Positions 62,991 to 64,000 of a stretch of DNA of 64,000 bases are shown in pieces (within the stretch, counting starts at the first letter, position 1; every line of letters starts with the position of its first letter). The position numbers were made by a program, and so were the translations under genes. The stretch covers positions 60,001 through 124,000 of the forward strand of contig CAUYUJ010020538.1 of assembly GCA_963575745.1 (NCBI GenBank). The letters run 5' to 3'. Source of the stretch: Prorocentrum cordatum (lineage: Eukaryota; Sar; Dinophyceae; Prorocentrales; Prorocentraceae). The notes beneath the pieces were generated by a model. That model saw only the letters and a program-made list of their open reading frames with translations, did no database searches and was not told the origin of the DNA.

Positions 62991-63795
62991 CCGCCTTTTC
63001 CCTCCTCGTCCTACTGATTCCTTCTCATGTGGGTCGGGAAAGGTTGGGCCAGAATTGGGGCCGGAGGTGGAGGAATGAGGAATGCGCGTGTCTCAGCATC
63101 GCCTTCACCGCACCCGTCTTTGCGCCCCGACGATGGGCGAAGCGTCTTCTTTCCCCCCGCGTCTTCTTCCCTCTAACTTCTACTCACGTGGCGTGCCCAG
63201 CAGTAGACCCGGGGAGGAGACACATGTTGGCTAGACGTGGTAGGATATGCCGCCTTGGAGTTCTAGGCAGGGTGGCTGGGCGTACCTTCTTCGAATGTTT
63301 TGCGATCTGTGTGGTTTGCTCGTTTTGTTCAACATGCTTTCCTCCGCTCCTCCCCCATCTCGCTGTAGGCAGTTTTTGGGCCTACCACGCGGGCGGGTTA
63401 CTGAAAAGAAGCAAAGACGGCGAGGTGCTTCTTTCGAATGGATCCCGATGAGTAGCCACTGTGCGGCGATGGGCGTCCCGGGTACCATACAGAGAGCGCC
63501 ACAGCATTTGCATCGCAATTTCACAACAGCGGCGACACGTGGAACGGACAGCTGACTCATTCCCACCCTTTCGCGCCCGCCGCCAGCTGCTGTCCTCCGC
63601 CGCCCCTGGATTCGGCATATCGTCGCTCTTCTTCCTCGACAATCCCGCCTCGCCCACCCGCGGATATCGTCACCCGGCATCCTCTTATTCCGCAAGAGCG
63701 CCGCAGAAGGCGGCTCCACGGAACCTTGAGGGGTATCCGATCCTCCGCGCCCCAGGCAATAGAGGGCTGGTGCTTAGCCCGTACGTGAGCAAGTT
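62991..63795. other. Unassigned sequence
   Basis: Unique, with several overlapping frames of 90-200 codons on both strands and no recognised domain. Confidence 0.4.
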
Positions 63796-64000
63796 ATATA
63801 TATATATATATAAATAAGAATAATAATAACCATAACAATAATAATAACAATAACAATATCACTAATAATAATAATAAATAATAATCATAATAATAACAAT
63901 AATAATATTAGTAATCATAAGAATAACAATAATAGTAATATTAATGATAATACTAATAATACTGATAATGATAATAATAACAATAATGATAATGATAATA
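63796..64000. repeat. (TA)n then (AAT)n/(AAC)n microsatellite
   Basis: ATATATATA followed by AATAATAACAATAAT repeats to the window end. Confidence 0.97.

Noticed and set aside
1-64000. CRISPR arrays, bacterial operons and ribosome-binding sites
   Set aside because: Repeats have no regular unique spacers, and gene structure, introns and retroelements are eukaryotic.
1-64000. tRNA, 5S or SL RNA genes
   Set aside because: I looked for T-loop-like GTTCGA contexts and for the SL sequence. Nothing with a full cloverleaf or full SL was found by eye; a covariance-model scan would decide.

Overview
The window looks like nuclear DNA of a dinoflagellate with a large, repeat-rich, GC-rich genome (Prorocentrum, Polarella or a Symbiodiniaceae relative; the species cannot be fixed from sequence alone). 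Reasons: coding islands separated by purine/pyrimidine microsatellites; GC-AG as well as GT-AG introns; TTTAGGG telomere-type repeats; a possible relic of the trans-spliced leader (SL) in front of a start codon; a degenerate non-LTR element with the endonuclease-RT-RNase H layout and a Ty1/copia pol gene; and hypothetical proteins of a type common in dinoflagellate genomes. Most of the 64 kb is repeat. Long open frames through (GGA)n, (CCT)n, (GTA)n or (GAC)n tracts are artefacts of composition.

Layout. 0-10 kb: minus-strand coding islands (a decayed gene at 3335-1866, a 406-codon reading frame at 6205-4985, exon-like islands at 4.0-3.8, 6.95-6.78 and about 10.06-7.97 kb) set in triplet microsatellites and punctuated by short foldback elements. 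10.4-13.05 kb: a diverged ~1 kb direct duplication in which each copy carries a different ~200-bp terminal-inverted-repeat element, each with a 5-bp target duplication and each confirmed by the empty site in the other copy. 14.5-15.2 kb: degenerate GGAATCC-type repeats. 15.2-22.1 kb: a decayed non-LTR retrotransposon (RanBP2-like zinc finger, endonuclease, RT with YIDD, RNase H, C-terminal Cys region), split by a 386-bp tandem array and followed by a ~300-bp tandem array. 23.3-24.3 kb: AGGAGCCT-type repeats with poly(T). 25.3-27.7 kb: a plus-strand multi-exon hypothetical gene. 28.8-31.5 kb: a plus-strand two-exon gene, modelled as 690 aa with a 624-nt GC-AG intron and an SL-like sequence touching its ATG. 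31.5-38.7 kb: purine/pyrimidine microsatellites with unique islands, foldbacks and an interstitial telomere tract. 39.2-43.35 kb: an intact 1381-codon copia-type integrase-RT-RNase H frame. 43.4-50.7 kb: diverged tandem duplications and CT-rich repeats. 50.8-52.9 kb: a ~247-bp satellite. 53.0-53.75 kb: a 152-bp repeat array arranged as a palindrome. 54-59.4 kb: mostly unassigned. 59.5-61.8 kb: (GTA)n. 62.0-63.0 kb: exon-like remnants. 63.8-64 kb: AT-rich microsatellite.

Functionally, only the retroelement proteins can be assigned. The cellular genes are dinoflagellate-type hypotheticals. The likely genes fall in a minus-strand block on the left and a plus-strand block from about 15 to 43 kb, in line with the one-directional gene clusters known in dinoflagellates. 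The most interesting features are short foldback elements inside coding exons, two of which coincide with plausible spliceosomal introns (introner-like), and the natural filled/empty insertion sites in the duplicated segment.
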